From the NCBI RefSeq assembly GCF_023343835.1, contig NC_064437.1, positions 13,171,001 through 13,235,000 on the forward strand: 64,000 bases of DNA, written 5' to 3'. The translations under genes and the position numbers were made by a program. This document shows, piece by piece, positions 53,401-59,967 of the stretch; the stretch's first letter is position 1; each line of letters begins with the position of its first letter. Source of the stretch: Lagopus muta. Its lineage: Eukaryota > Chordata > Aves > Galliformes > Phasianidae. The notes below the pieces were generated by a model that saw only the letters and a list, made by a program, of their open reading frames with translations, did no database searches and was not told the DNA's origin.

Positions 53401-56400
53401 CAACGGTCTGTAGCATTTAGGGTGGACACATCAAAAATACAAATATCCACAGGTCCCTTGTTTTTAAGCATGCAACTTTCAGCTGGCAAAGCAAATTGCC
53501 CAGACTTCAGTTTTTTAAAATGGCACTATGGTGAATTTTAATATCTTTTAATTAGTTCCAGATTTAGCTATACTTATTCTTTTCTAATGGAAGCTAATTG
53601 TGTCAGGATAACTTAAATGTAAAGGAGACTTACAATATCATTTCAATATTTCATTTCTGCTCCGAACCCACACAATCCTCATACAGTATAAAGCAGTTTT
53701 TCTTTAAGTGACTCAAACACTAGCAGAAGAAACAGAACAGCCAACTGCATCTGTAAGACTAGGACTGCAGCCAAGACCTACTGGTATAATAGATAGACTG
53801 TCACCAACTTGTTCAGCCAACTACTCAACAAAAGCTCAGCAGGAACCACATCAGTTGAAGTAGTCTTGAAGTACTGCATGAGACTCAGTGCTCCTGCAGC
53901 TTCAATGTAACAATCATTTTTTAAAATCTAACCCGATGAAAGCCAATAAATATTCAGAATAAAATAAAATAATATTATAATCATTATTCATGCATACTTA
54001 AAACTAGTTTTTATATACTACTATGTATTATTATATTAAATATAGTTATATTACTATATTTAGGCAAAAAGCAACTTCTTCGTCCATTCACTTTTCCCTC
54101 CAAATTATTTATCCTGCACATCCTCAAGTTACGTGACAGAAACATGCTATTTAATTAATTCATAGAATTCAATATTAGAAGTATATAACTTGATGGTATT
54201 ACAGATTATTTTCTGACTGCAATTACATCAGTTCTGTGTGCCTTGTTTTTTTTTTAATCTTACGCATAACTGAGTAGACTACAAACACTTCATAACATGA
54301 AGCTGAATACTTATCATTGTTTACAAGTTCTGGTGCACACTGAAATCTTTGACAGAAGAATTCAGCTCTGTTCTTTCCTGCCTGGCCCTATTCACAAACG
54401 GTATAGGAACATCAAGCAGCTTCCTGAACAAAGACCTATCCCCTTACAATAGCTCTATTTGCTAGTACATCTGTTATCTACTACTGTTGGTAACCATTTC
54501 TTCACTGTGCTATTCTGTCCTTTAGCCTTGCAGTCCTTACCAGGACTGAGATCTGAGAATTAAAAAGCAAGTATTGTTCTTTTGAGTGCTGTTTAACTCA
54601 CTGGTCAGACCTTGCTCTTGTTTCTCCAAGTGCATTCTGTGCAAAAGAATCAAAGGTGTTTTGTACAAAATGTAGGTTTCTGAAGAACTGACTTACCAAT
54701 CAAATAACACAGGTTCCAACTGCCTATGTTTCAAGATCTTCTGACTTTTCAAGTACGAAAGAAATTAGTGGGGAATGAGAAAGTCCTCTGTCCACAATCA
54801 GTTAATTTAAATGTAAACAGGTAAACAACAAAGGTGTTGCATAAAAAGTCATCTCATACATGGCTCTTCCCTTTCCCATTCCACCTGTAAAACTTTTGCC
54901 ATACTTATTGTTTGACCTGTTTGATTGGCACTCTCATCACTCAAAGGAGAAGACTGCATCTGAGACCATTTATAAAAAACAAGATTTAGTTGGCCTTAAA
55001 ATGCCACCTTCTATTTTTTTTTTCCTCCACTCTGATTATTCTGCTTGAAAATTACTCTCATTACTCTCAAAATTACTCTTCTTTTGTTCTCAGTTTCGTT
55101 TCTGCTGCTACTGGTTCATTTCTGCTATGTTCCTATACTTTCCCTGCTAGGAAATAGGTAAGAAGTTACATACACTTACATATTACACTCGCTACACATT
55201 ACACTATTTCCCTTCCACCCTTCTGCATATGGAAACAAAATGGTTCCTCTGATGAAAAACGATTCAGTATCACTGTAGGTATACAATTTTATTCTAAATC
55301 TTTTCATTCTCACTTTCCTCTTTATGCTGTTTGCTTACTTCTCCCAAGAAATGGATGTAGAGATAAGCAAGTTCTGGACATTTGTAGATTCTCTTTGAAG
55401 AAAATGAAAAAATCATCTTTAATATATGCAATTTCCACCTTCAGCATCTTTAAAATGCTTCAAATTCTGAATTCAGTAGGTTGAGAGAGGCATAATGAGA
55501 TTGTATTAGAAAACAACATGTGCATGATAACATCAACCTCTTGCTCATTTTGAACATTTGTTTTAAACCACAGAAGTGTGGCAATATACAAGGATAGTGC
55601 TGCCTTTCAAGCTAATCAAAATAGTTCCATTGCTTCAAAGAAGTCTCCAAATAGCTACTTGTATCAGTCGATCTCCATGCTTTTACTTAGAGTTAAGTCT
55701 GGAAGGGGCAGTGAGAAGTTCCTGAGCAGCAGATACTTATGGACCAGAACAAGGAGATTCTGGTCCATAAGCAGGATTTGTAGGCACCATAGCAATGCAT
55801 GTACTATTTGCATATATTCTACATATGATACATAGTATTTACAAAGCAGAAAAAGAAAGAGAGGACACAAAAGAGAGAACAGATTACATTAAATATATTA
55901 ATAAATGAACATTATTCTATTTTGGTAAGGGCAAATGTAGTATAGATAAAATTTGGGCCCAAAATATTAACTTTTTAAAACTGTTGTTTAAACTAATTTA
56001 GGTTAGAAGGATCAAAATATTCACACACATCTCTCTCTAGGCTCTTTCTTATTACTAAGCTGATGAATCATCATTTACTTTTGTTTTCTCACAGGTCTTA
56101 CTCACAGATTTTAAGCTAACATAATTCTCATTTATTTCACTAAAGGAAGGCAAATGTATAAACAAGACAAATTAGCTTATTTGACATTTCTTACATTAAA
56201 AGTAAAACACTTCACATTTTTAATGTGAAATATACAAAAATATAATCATTGGTTATTTTAAAAACAAGTAATGTCTATTCACATACTTGTCATTTATACT
56301 TTTCTAGCATTACATGAACTAATTTCTGGGTCTATATATTACATCCATTACATAATAATGTCAAGCTACGTCAGGCATTCTGCAGCAATAGACACAAAGC

Positions 56401-59159
56401 TGAACCAAATCATTTCCCACTCAAGTCAACCAGAACGATAAAATATAGCCCAAACAGGTACTACAGGTCCATGACCAAAAGCCAGAGGAACTTTGAAGAT
56501 TATTCTTAATCCTCTCAGAGCCTCTTCTTAAAGGTAAACAAACCTTGCAATAATTCAGCATTTTACTGCATTAAATCACTGAAAAAAAACTTCTTAGTAC
56601 TAAAAGAAAGATTACTTAGTCATGTTTCTTGCCAGAAAATCCTTTCTGCAGATCTCTCCCATTCCTGGAAAATGGTTGATTCTCTGAGGGAGGAGTAAGA
56701 AGAGAAAGTAAACGGATACTTTTTAGCTTTTCTGGTAAAATCAATACCAATAATCATTCAAAACATTCAACTCCATGCTCAGGCAAATGTAGTCACTATT
56801 ACATCTAAATCATTCAAGAGAATGTATCTTCTGTTAACTGTGACTATTCATAGCATCTCATGGGCAGACAAAAGCATGAAAGAATAGCTCCAAACATTTA
56901 AACACCAGATTCCAAATGGTATGAACAAATAACTACAGAAAAGAGAATAATTTTTTCAAAATATATAGTGGTGTAGTCTTGTTACAGTCTGCCTAGCATT
57001 GTTTTGCTCTTTTGTTCTTTCCCTCTCTATACACGCAACTGACCAAAAGGTGTTACTGAAGGACTCCAAGTGAAAGTTTACTGAAACATGTCAGAAGTAC
57101 AAACTATGCTCTACCTGATAGTTCCGAAGTTCAGCAATCTTTTCCTGTTGCACAGCAGAATCACTCCAAATAAGATTAGCTGTTTCATCTTCATCGCGTG
57201 TTTTCACAAATCCCATTTCTTGTATTACAATGCGTACTACAGAGAAATTGCGTAGTTAAGGAATATTTTTACTATCTAAAGCACATTAATTTTCAAAACT
57301 TGAAAAAATAATCAAGATTTTGAACATATGTAACATTCAACCCTATGTTTAAGAGCAATATTAGAATGCAAGCTCTTATTTAACTCGAAATATTTCCGTT
57401 AGCTTACTTCAAAACTGTAACTACAACATTATAGGACTTCGTACTAGTGCTTAAATGAGAGGCAATCACTGTGGGGAACCACAAATAACTTCAAGTTATT
57501 CCACAATGATCTAGTAAAGGTCCACTTGCACAGCTTTTAGATTTAATCTTGACCATCATTTATGTTAATTTTAAAAATATGATGCGTATAAGCATCATTG
57601 CAGAAGGGACAAGGCTTCTTTAGTCAAGAATATTACAGCTACAAAAACGCATGCACACATTATTTGAAGATAAAAAAAGAGAAAAGTCTGTCTGTGCCAG
57701 GCATAACACAGGTTCTAAGATAGATTTTTCTGAAAAACTACAAAACAAAGCAATTTAAAAGAGATATTTTCTGCCTGAAGTTATTAATTGCCTCTTTAGA
57801 GAAGGCACATCTCTGGATTTTACATTTTCCCCACCTGGTAAAAAATCAGCAAGTCCATTTGAATGTACTATGAGTTTGGAATTTGGAAGTTTGTCATTAT
57901 TAGTTCAACTTGAACCTGAGAGAAACTCTCCACTGGCTTCCAGCCTAGACAGTTCATTTTGAAGCTTCACAGATGCTACTGAAAGTCTCTGAAATAATTA
58001 ATAGCCCTGCAGTCTCTGAAAAATTCGTTGAAATATTTACACAATTGAAAAGAAATAAGGCTAGAGGAAGTGTTGTTCTTCAGTCAATAATAATTATCCT
58101 TTTGGGAAGGGTAAGCTACACATCTTCACTCTTCGCCTTTTGGGTTTTTGTGGGGGTTTTCTTTGTTTGTTTGTTTGACAACTATCAGAACAAACTCATT
58201 GTGCATATATTTAGTGTTATTATTTGCTCTTAATCAAGAATCAGCATTAGTGCTGCCTCCCAGATTCTCTTCCACTATTCCACCACAATACAGAAATACC
58301 ATGCTGTTCCCACAAACACACAATTTAAAAGCCTGAGGCCAAATTACAATATTCTAGTATTGCACATTGTTTCTTCCACAGCAGAATGCAAACTATAAAT
58401 TTAATGCGATAGTAGCCCCAAGCATTAAAATGTAAAACTTTATTAGATTTTAATTGAGAAACCTCTATATAATAATAAGCCTATTCAACATTAAATTTAC
58501 ACCGTTCATCTTCTAAGGCTTTAAGTATATCTTCAAACACTTACCTGATTCATAATTAAGGTGTTTTTTTTTTTTTTCCACAGACACGTTGATTAATTAG
58601 GTTTTTTTCACTTCAAAGCCCTTCCATGAGTAGTAGATGTACAGTGTTCAAAATCATCAACACAATGTTATAAAAAAAAGAACTAAGGTTTCCTAGAAAA
58701 TAAAATCCTTTGGACTTGACTCACTGTCAATCTGCAAAGCCCATTAATTCACCCCATTAGTTAGCAATTCACTCACATCAATGGCTATTATGATGAAAAC
58801 AAGATATGTAGCATCCTACCAATTTCATATTTTGTGCCAGCAACATTTGCAGTGATGACTCCATTCTTCTTCTTTCTGACTTTTCTTTTAATTGTGCTTT
58901 GGTAGGGTAGTTCCGATTGCAAAGTCACAGCAGCAGTTCCATGGTTATCTTTGAAAAATAATGTTTTAACTATCAGCATAACATTTGTGTCTTAAAAAAT
59001 GTATACAAATGAACTAAAACCATAATACCATCAAGTAGCATCTAAACTAGTCAGTTATAGCTTCACTGCAACTTACAGGTACAAGACAACAGAAATAATT
59101 AATAGACTATAGAAAAAATATAAGACCTGCATACCTCCCTCATTAGGCAAGGATGGCAT
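16012..59159 (-). CDS. TTLL7: Tubulin polyglutamylase TTLL7, 20 coding exons (span includes introns)
   Basis: TTLL7 adds glutamate side chains to tubulin C-terminal tails. In mammals it prefers beta-tubulin and is abundant in neurons, where it acts on microtubules. The spliced CDS is join(59159-59135, 58948-58820, 57236-57115, 56683-56616, 52380-52222, 50956-50740, 48274-48110, 47335-47177, 42038-41944, 41077-40930, 40851-40778, 37670-37535, 36981-36895, 34204-34009, 33259-32979, 30593-30459, 28732-28652, 24016-23856, 19592-19419, 16132-16012), all on the minus strand. It is 2733 nt and 910 residues, with frame kept across all 19 introns (78 nt to 5.1 kb). Domains: TTL/ATP-grasp at about residues 35-385, basic helical microtubule-binding segment at about 380-500, acidic/Ser-rich linker at about 500-690, conserved C-terminal module at about 690-910. 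No internal stop or frameshift is seen. The member is called TTLL7 rather than TTLL6 or TTLL13 because the region after the TTL domain and the C-terminus match TTLL7 as I remember it. Confidence 0.96.
18914..19032 (-). other. TTLL7: Candidate alternative (poison) exon in TTLL7 intron 19
   Basis: On the minus strand a strong acceptor (pyrimidine-rich CTTTCTTCCCCTTCTCAG) is followed 119 nt later by a perfect donor, CAG|GTAAGT. Joined to exon 19 it would read [16 protein letters not shown] and then stop at 18986-18984. The 39-residue canonical tail would be replaced by 15 residues, giving an 886-residue protein. At 119 nt it is not a multiple of three. The stop lies about 70 nt before the exon end, so splicing on to exon 20 should trigger nonsense-mediated decay. 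No expression evidence is available; it could be a decoy. Confidence 0.4.
19419..19592 (-). CDS. TTLL7: TTLL7 coding exon 19
   Basis: Residues 813-871: [20 protein letters not shown], then [20 protein letters not shown] and [15 protein letters not shown] Cys-rich amphipathic helix ([15 protein letters not shown]) conserved in mammals. Acceptor CATAACAG, donor CAAG|GTATGC, ending in phase 2. Confidence 0.96.
19593..23855 (-). other. TTLL7: TTLL7 intron 18
   Basis: 4.3 kb of AT-rich intron with no recognised repeat family or internal gene. Around 20725-20775 there is an unusually homeodomain/POU-like AT motif run (ATGCAATTATGAATATTAAT) that could be regulatory, but this is weak. Confidence 0.8.
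23856..24016 (-). CDS. TTLL7: TTLL7 coding exon 18
   Basis: Residues 760-813: [20 protein letters not shown], then the aromatic/Arg-rich [20 protein letters not shown] and [10 protein letters not shown]. The [19 protein letters not shown] block is strongly conserved in TTLL7. Acceptor CCTAG, donor CAGG|GTAAGC, ending in phase 2. Confidence 0.96.
24017..28651 (-). other. TTLL7: TTLL7 intron 17
   Basis: 4.6 kb, AT-rich, with a purine-rich GGAAAGGAAGG/AGAGAGAG patch near 26830-26890. No gene or known repeat family identified. Confidence 0.8.
28652..28732 (-). CDS. TTLL7: TTLL7 coding exon 17
   Basis: Residues 733-759: [20 protein letters not shown] then DSVKQRK. Almost identical to the mammalian block [15 protein letters not shown]. 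Exon of 81 nt, phase 0 at both ends. Acceptor GACTACAG, donor AAA|GTAAGT. Confidence 0.96.
29394..29435 (+). repeat. (CA)n microsatellite
   Basis: About 20 CA units with one AA interruption, followed by CGTAGATAGATAAATA. In TTLL7 intron 16 (between exons 16 and 17). Probably polymorphic. Confidence 0.97.
30459..30593 (-). CDS. TTLL7: TTLL7 coding exon 16
   Basis: Residues 688-732: [20 protein letters not shown], then [20 protein letters not shown] and LIIEE. The SESL..KTKEQE and FPGK.D.ESEL motifs match mammalian TTLL7 as remembered. Helical C-terminal region of unknown fold. Exon of 135 nt, phase 0 at both ends. Acceptor TTTTTAG, donor GAA|GTAAGT. Confidence 0.95.
31185..31665 (-). mobile_element. 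CR1 LINE 3' fragment (copy 1)
   Basis: The plus strand shows the reverse complement of the CR1 3' end: GGTTGGAAGGAACTTTGAAG, then CTGCCCAGAGCCCCACACAA, CTCCAGGGATGGGGCACC, CTTCTCCAGGCTGAACAAGC and CCAGCCCTCTGATCATTTTT. The element's sense strand is therefore minus, the same as TTLL7. It is 5'-truncated to about 480 bp, as usual for CR1. It sits in intron 15. Confidence 0.93.
32979..33259 (-). CDS. TTLL7: TTLL7 coding exon 15 (Ser/Arg-rich linker)
   Basis: Residues 594-687. Ser-rich, containing [12 protein letters not shown], a highly recognisable TTLL7 block, and [10 protein letters not shown]. Probably disordered and possibly phosphorylated (RRSVS-type sites). Acceptor TTGTCTGCAG, donor GGG|GTGAGA. 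The stretch after the donor reads on for some 16 codons before a stop and should not be taken as coding. This linker is the least conserved part and accounts for much of the extra length over mammals. Confidence 0.9.
34009..34204 (-). CDS. TTLL7: TTLL7 coding exon 14 (acidic/Ser linker)
   Basis: Residues 529-594. Starts [15 protein letters not shown], continues with a Ser/Asp tract ([20 protein letters not shown]), then a Lys/Glu-rich stretch ([11 protein letters not shown]). Low complexity and probably disordered. PLCSMPE and the Ser/Asp run match the TTLL7 linker as remembered. Acceptor TTGCTTCAG, donor TCAG|GTAAGT. Confidence 0.92.
36895..36981 (-). CDS. TTLL7: TTLL7 coding exon 13
   Basis: Residues 500-528: [20 protein letters not shown] then KCTRQRGPK. 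An acidic helix followed by a basic tail, conserved in mammalian TTLL7. Exon of 87 nt, phase 0 at both ends, so it could be skipped without a frameshift. Acceptor TTTCTAG, donor AAG|GTATTT. Confidence 0.95.
37535..37670 (-). CDS. TTLL7: TTLL7 coding exon 12
   Basis: Residues 454-499. Reads [20 protein letters not shown], then [16 protein letters not shown] and ends NPLKRMK. It closes the helical microtubule-binding segment. Acceptor GTTTCAG, donor AAG|GTACTG, phase 0 at the end. Confidence 0.96.
38506..39049 (-). mobile_element. Galluhop/mariner-type DNA transposon remnant, copy 2
   Basis: Lies in TTLL7 intron 11, in opposite orientation to copy 1. The right-hand terminal repeat GGAGGCATTACTTTCAGAGC is at 39023-39042. 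The left one (AAAAGTAATGCCTCC, 38517-38531) is more diverged. The interior, read on the minus strand, aligns by eye with copy 1 along its length (for example TTTCCATGGAAATA before the repeat). Same approximately 0.54 kb deleted form, so both copies appear to belong to one non-autonomous subfamily. A 119-codon plus-strand ORF across it is antisense to the old transposase and is not a gene. Confidence 0.85.
39966..39994 (+). repeat. A29 homopolymer
   Basis: Twenty-nine consecutive A. It lies in TTLL7 intron 11. No recognisable retroposed gene precedes it and no poly(A) signal is evident just upstream. Confidence 0.95.
40620..40644 (+). repeat. A25 homopolymer
   Basis: Twenty-five A, about 130 bp below the end of exon 11. 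No retrogene recognised upstream. On the minus strand it is a T tract after a splice donor, so it is not a polypyrimidine tract for any exon. Confidence 0.95.
40778..40851 (-). CDS. TTLL7: TTLL7 coding exon 11
   Basis: Residues 430-454: [20 protein letters not shown] then MGNYR. Continues the charged helix of the microtubule-binding region. Acceptor TTTATAG, donor ACAG|GTAACC. Intron 10 upstream is only 78 nt, near the practical minimum for a vertebrate intron. Confidence 0.95.
40930..41077 (-). CDS. TTLL7: TTLL7 coding exon 10 (start of microtubule-binding region)
   Basis: Residues 380-429, very basic: [20 protein letters not shown] then [20 protein letters not shown]. It corresponds to the cationic helical microtubule-binding domain that glutamylating TTLLs carry after the TTL core, described structurally for TTLL7. 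Acceptor GATTCAG, donor CTG|GTAGGA. Only 78 nt of intron separate it from exon 11. Confidence 0.96.
41944..42038 (-). CDS. TTLL7: TTLL7 coding exon 9 (end of catalytic domain)
   Basis: Residues 349-380. Contains [20 protein letters not shown], then [12 protein letters not shown]. The N of the LLE/IN metal-binding motif and the NRAPSF...D.K..Y motif conserved across TTLL enzymes close the catalytic domain. The acceptor follows a long T/C-rich tract (CTTTTTCCAG); donor AAG|GTAATC. Confidence 0.96.
45360..45545. promoter_or_regulatory. Small isolated CpG-rich element in TTLL7 intron 8
   Basis: A sharply bounded GC-rich block with about two dozen CpGs inside AT-rich intron. It holds a CTCF-like core CCACCAGATGGCAGCG (45434-45449), an ETS-like CCGGAAGT (45484-45491) and a plus-strand TATA-like TATAAAG (45536-45542). 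It could be an internal or antisense promoter, an insulator, or the 5' end of an old insertion. No known gene or repeat was recognised. Confidence 0.5.
45434..45449 (+). promoter_or_regulatory. CTCF-like binding motif
   Basis: CCACCAGATGGCAGCG closely fits the vertebrate CTCF core (CCA-NN-AG-NN-GGC-R-S). It is embedded in the CpG-rich element. Motif match by eye only. Confidence 0.45.
45880..46050 (+). repeat. Alternating purine-pyrimidine TG/TA-rich tract
   Basis: Stretches of alternating TG, CA and TA, including the near-palindrome GTGTGTACATATACACAC. Prone to Z-DNA or cruciform formation. It accounts for the Tyr/Cys/His-rich open frames here. It begins about 340 bp beyond the intron 8 CpG-rich element. 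Confidence 0.75.
47177..47335 (-). CDS. TTLL7: TTLL7 coding exon 8 (metal-binding end of active site)
   Basis: Residues 296-348. Begins [20 protein letters not shown] and ends [13 protein letters not shown] then LKPWLLE. D340 (of LLDRK) and E348 are expected Mg-ATP ligands of the ATP-grasp fold, and N350 in exon 9 completes the LLEIN motif. Acceptor CCCTACAG, donor GAG|GTAAAT. Reading on into the intron gives a false LLEVNSF continuation. Confidence 0.97.
48110..48274 (-). CDS. TTLL7: TTLL7 coding exon 7
   Basis: Residues 241-295. Contains [28 protein letters not shown] is a hallmark of TTLL enzymes. It then continues with [15 protein letters not shown] and ends [10 protein letters not shown]. 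Acceptor TTTTTAG, donor TCA|GTAAGA, phase 0 at both ends. Confidence 0.97.
50740..50956 (-). CDS. TTLL7: TTLL7 coding exon 6 (ATP-grasp core)
   Basis: Residues 168-240. Contains [20 protein letters not shown] (184-203) and [20 protein letters not shown] (204-223). These are the core ATP-grasp strands: the QEY lid residues and the KFDLRVY segment conserved in all TTLL glutamylases. Donor TTG|GTAAGT. The acceptor AAACTAG sits directly behind a 21-base T run on the minus strand (A run at 50964-50984), which serves as the polypyrimidine tract. Confidence 0.97.
50964..50984 (-). promoter_or_regulatory. TTLL7: T21 polypyrimidine tract of TTLL7 exon 6
   Basis: Twenty-one T on the minus strand, ending 7 nt before the AAACTAG|G acceptor of exon 6. 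It is almost certainly the U2AF-binding tract. As a homopolymer it is prone to length change. Confidence 0.8.
52222..52380 (-). CDS. TTLL7: TTLL7 coding exon 5 (ATP-binding loop)
   Basis: Residues 115-168. Contains TWIFPAEY and the nucleotide-binding stretch [13 protein letters not shown] (residues 156-168). K159 and the Gly-rich loop contact ATP in TTL-type ATP-grasp ligases. Acceptor TTTTTGCAG, donor CATGG|GTAAGT. The phase-2 junction splits G168. Confidence 0.96.
52381..56615 (-). other. TTLL7: TTLL7 intron 4
   Basis: 4.2 kb, containing the CR1 fragment at 52943-53112 and AT-rich stretches around 53940-54070. No further feature recognised. Confidence 0.8.
52943..53112 (-). mobile_element. 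CR1 LINE 3' fragment (copy 2)
   Basis: Begins with the CR1 tail octamer region AGAATCACAGAATCATGG, then GGTTGGAAGG, GCTAAAGCAGGTTCCCTAGA, CATCCAGGTGGGTCTTGAAT and CTCCAGGGAAGGAGACTCCA, ending near GTTCCAGTGC. About 170 bp of a CR1 3' end in minus orientation, from a different subfamily than copy 1. In TTLL7 intron 4. Confidence 0.9.
56616..56683 (-). CDS. TTLL7: TTLL7 coding exon 4
   Basis: Short 68-nt exon, residues 93-115: [16 protein letters not shown] then LARNMTK. The INHFPG...ICRKD..ARN pattern is the conserved TTL-family motif that precedes the ATP-binding segment. Acceptor CCCTCAG, donor ACTAA|GTAATC. It is too short to appear as an obvious ORF and was found by looking for the residues missing between exons 3 and 5. 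Confidence 0.93.
57115..57236 (-). CDS. TTLL7: TTLL7 coding exon 3
   Basis: Residues 52-92. Reads [20 protein letters not shown], then [21 protein letters not shown]. This is the N-terminal subdomain of the TTL fold, with the family's LIW signature. Acceptor CTGTAG, donor CAG|GTAGAG, phase 0 at the end. Confidence 0.95.
58820..58948 (-). CDS. TTLL7: TTLL7 coding exon 2
   Basis: Residues 9-52, including the basic stretch [10 protein letters not shown] followed by [12 protein letters not shown], which opens the TTL fold. Acceptor TTTTTCAAAG, donor ATTG|GTAGGA. The basic patch before the fold is typical of the glutamylating TTLL6/7/13 group. Confidence 0.93.
59135..59159 (-). CDS. TTLL7: TTLL7 coding exon 1 (start codon)
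   Basis: Encodes MPSLPNEG plus the first base of codon 9. The start ATG is at 59159-59157. An in-frame TAG at 59168-59166, three codons upstream, makes this the first possible ATG in this exon, and an A at -3 gives a good initiation context. The exon ends GGGAG followed by GTATGC. The opening MPSLP matches the start of mammalian TTLL7 as remembered. Intron 1 is only 186 nt. Confidence 0.9.
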
Positions 59160-59294
59160 TATAATCTAAGACAGTGCTGAAGCAGAGCCCAAATTACGTT
59201 CCAGGTTCTCAGAAAATGATGAAGTTGTCGAAATGATGGGATTTTAACGCTCTATTCGTACCATTTCCGTCTCTGGCTGTAGCAAATATTAGTT
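59160..59294 (-). other. TTLL7: TTLL7 5' UTR segment of exon 1 (boundary inferred)
   Basis: Non-coding sequence directly upstream of the ATG on the minus strand. A reasonable acceptor (pyrimidine stretch ending CCAG) would open the exon at 59294, which gives 135 nt of 5' UTR here. If this is right, a further non-coding first exon and the promoter lie upstream, probably beyond 64 kb. A transcription start within this AT-rich stretch is the alternative. The boundary is inference. Confidence 0.4.
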
Positions 59295-59935
59295 CTGGAA
59301 TGGAGAATTATTTGTTTTAAAAGTTATAAGACATTTTGTTATACATAAATCCTAAAAAAATAAAAATGAAAAATAGAAAACTAACTATGGAACTGTGTCT
59401 AATAAGTCAAAAGTAACACTTCAGGGACAAAGCAAGTTATTGTAGATGTAAAACTTTAATGCAGTTCAATCATTTTGTTTCAGGGAAAAATAATTTTGCA
59501 GTATTAATTTACAAGATTATACTATCTCACTGTCTTATTTTCATTTATGTGCAGAAGACTGGGGAGTGAAAACAGGCAATACTGAATTCAACTGAGACTG
59601 CAAATTTCTGACTCTTCAAATCCCAGTGAATTTATAGGAATTTGAAACCATATTTAAATTAACATATCGAAATCAGACACCATGCATTATGCATTTTAAG
59701 ATATCAAAGGGAAAATAATTGAAATTATTTTAATAACCTTTTTCCACTTTCCTTTTTATCAGCATTTTTAGAAATGATTGGTCAGTAATCACCCTGTAAT
59801 ACATGACCACAGTTTCAAGATACTTCATGACACAACTGATGAAATTTAAAAGACAGTCTTGCTTGTCAAGTATCTGAACAGTGAGTTTCTAAATCATTTG
59901 TCTGAAATTTTCATGTCTATTGCTAAAAACATTCA

Positions 59936-59936
<1 letters not shown>

Positions 59937-59962
<26 letters not shown>
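59937..59962 (+). repeat. T26 homopolymer
   Basis: Twenty-six T upstream of TTLL7 exon 1. Could be the complement of an old A tail, but no retroposon was recognised beside it. Confidence 0.95.
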
Positions 59963-59967
<5 letters not shown>
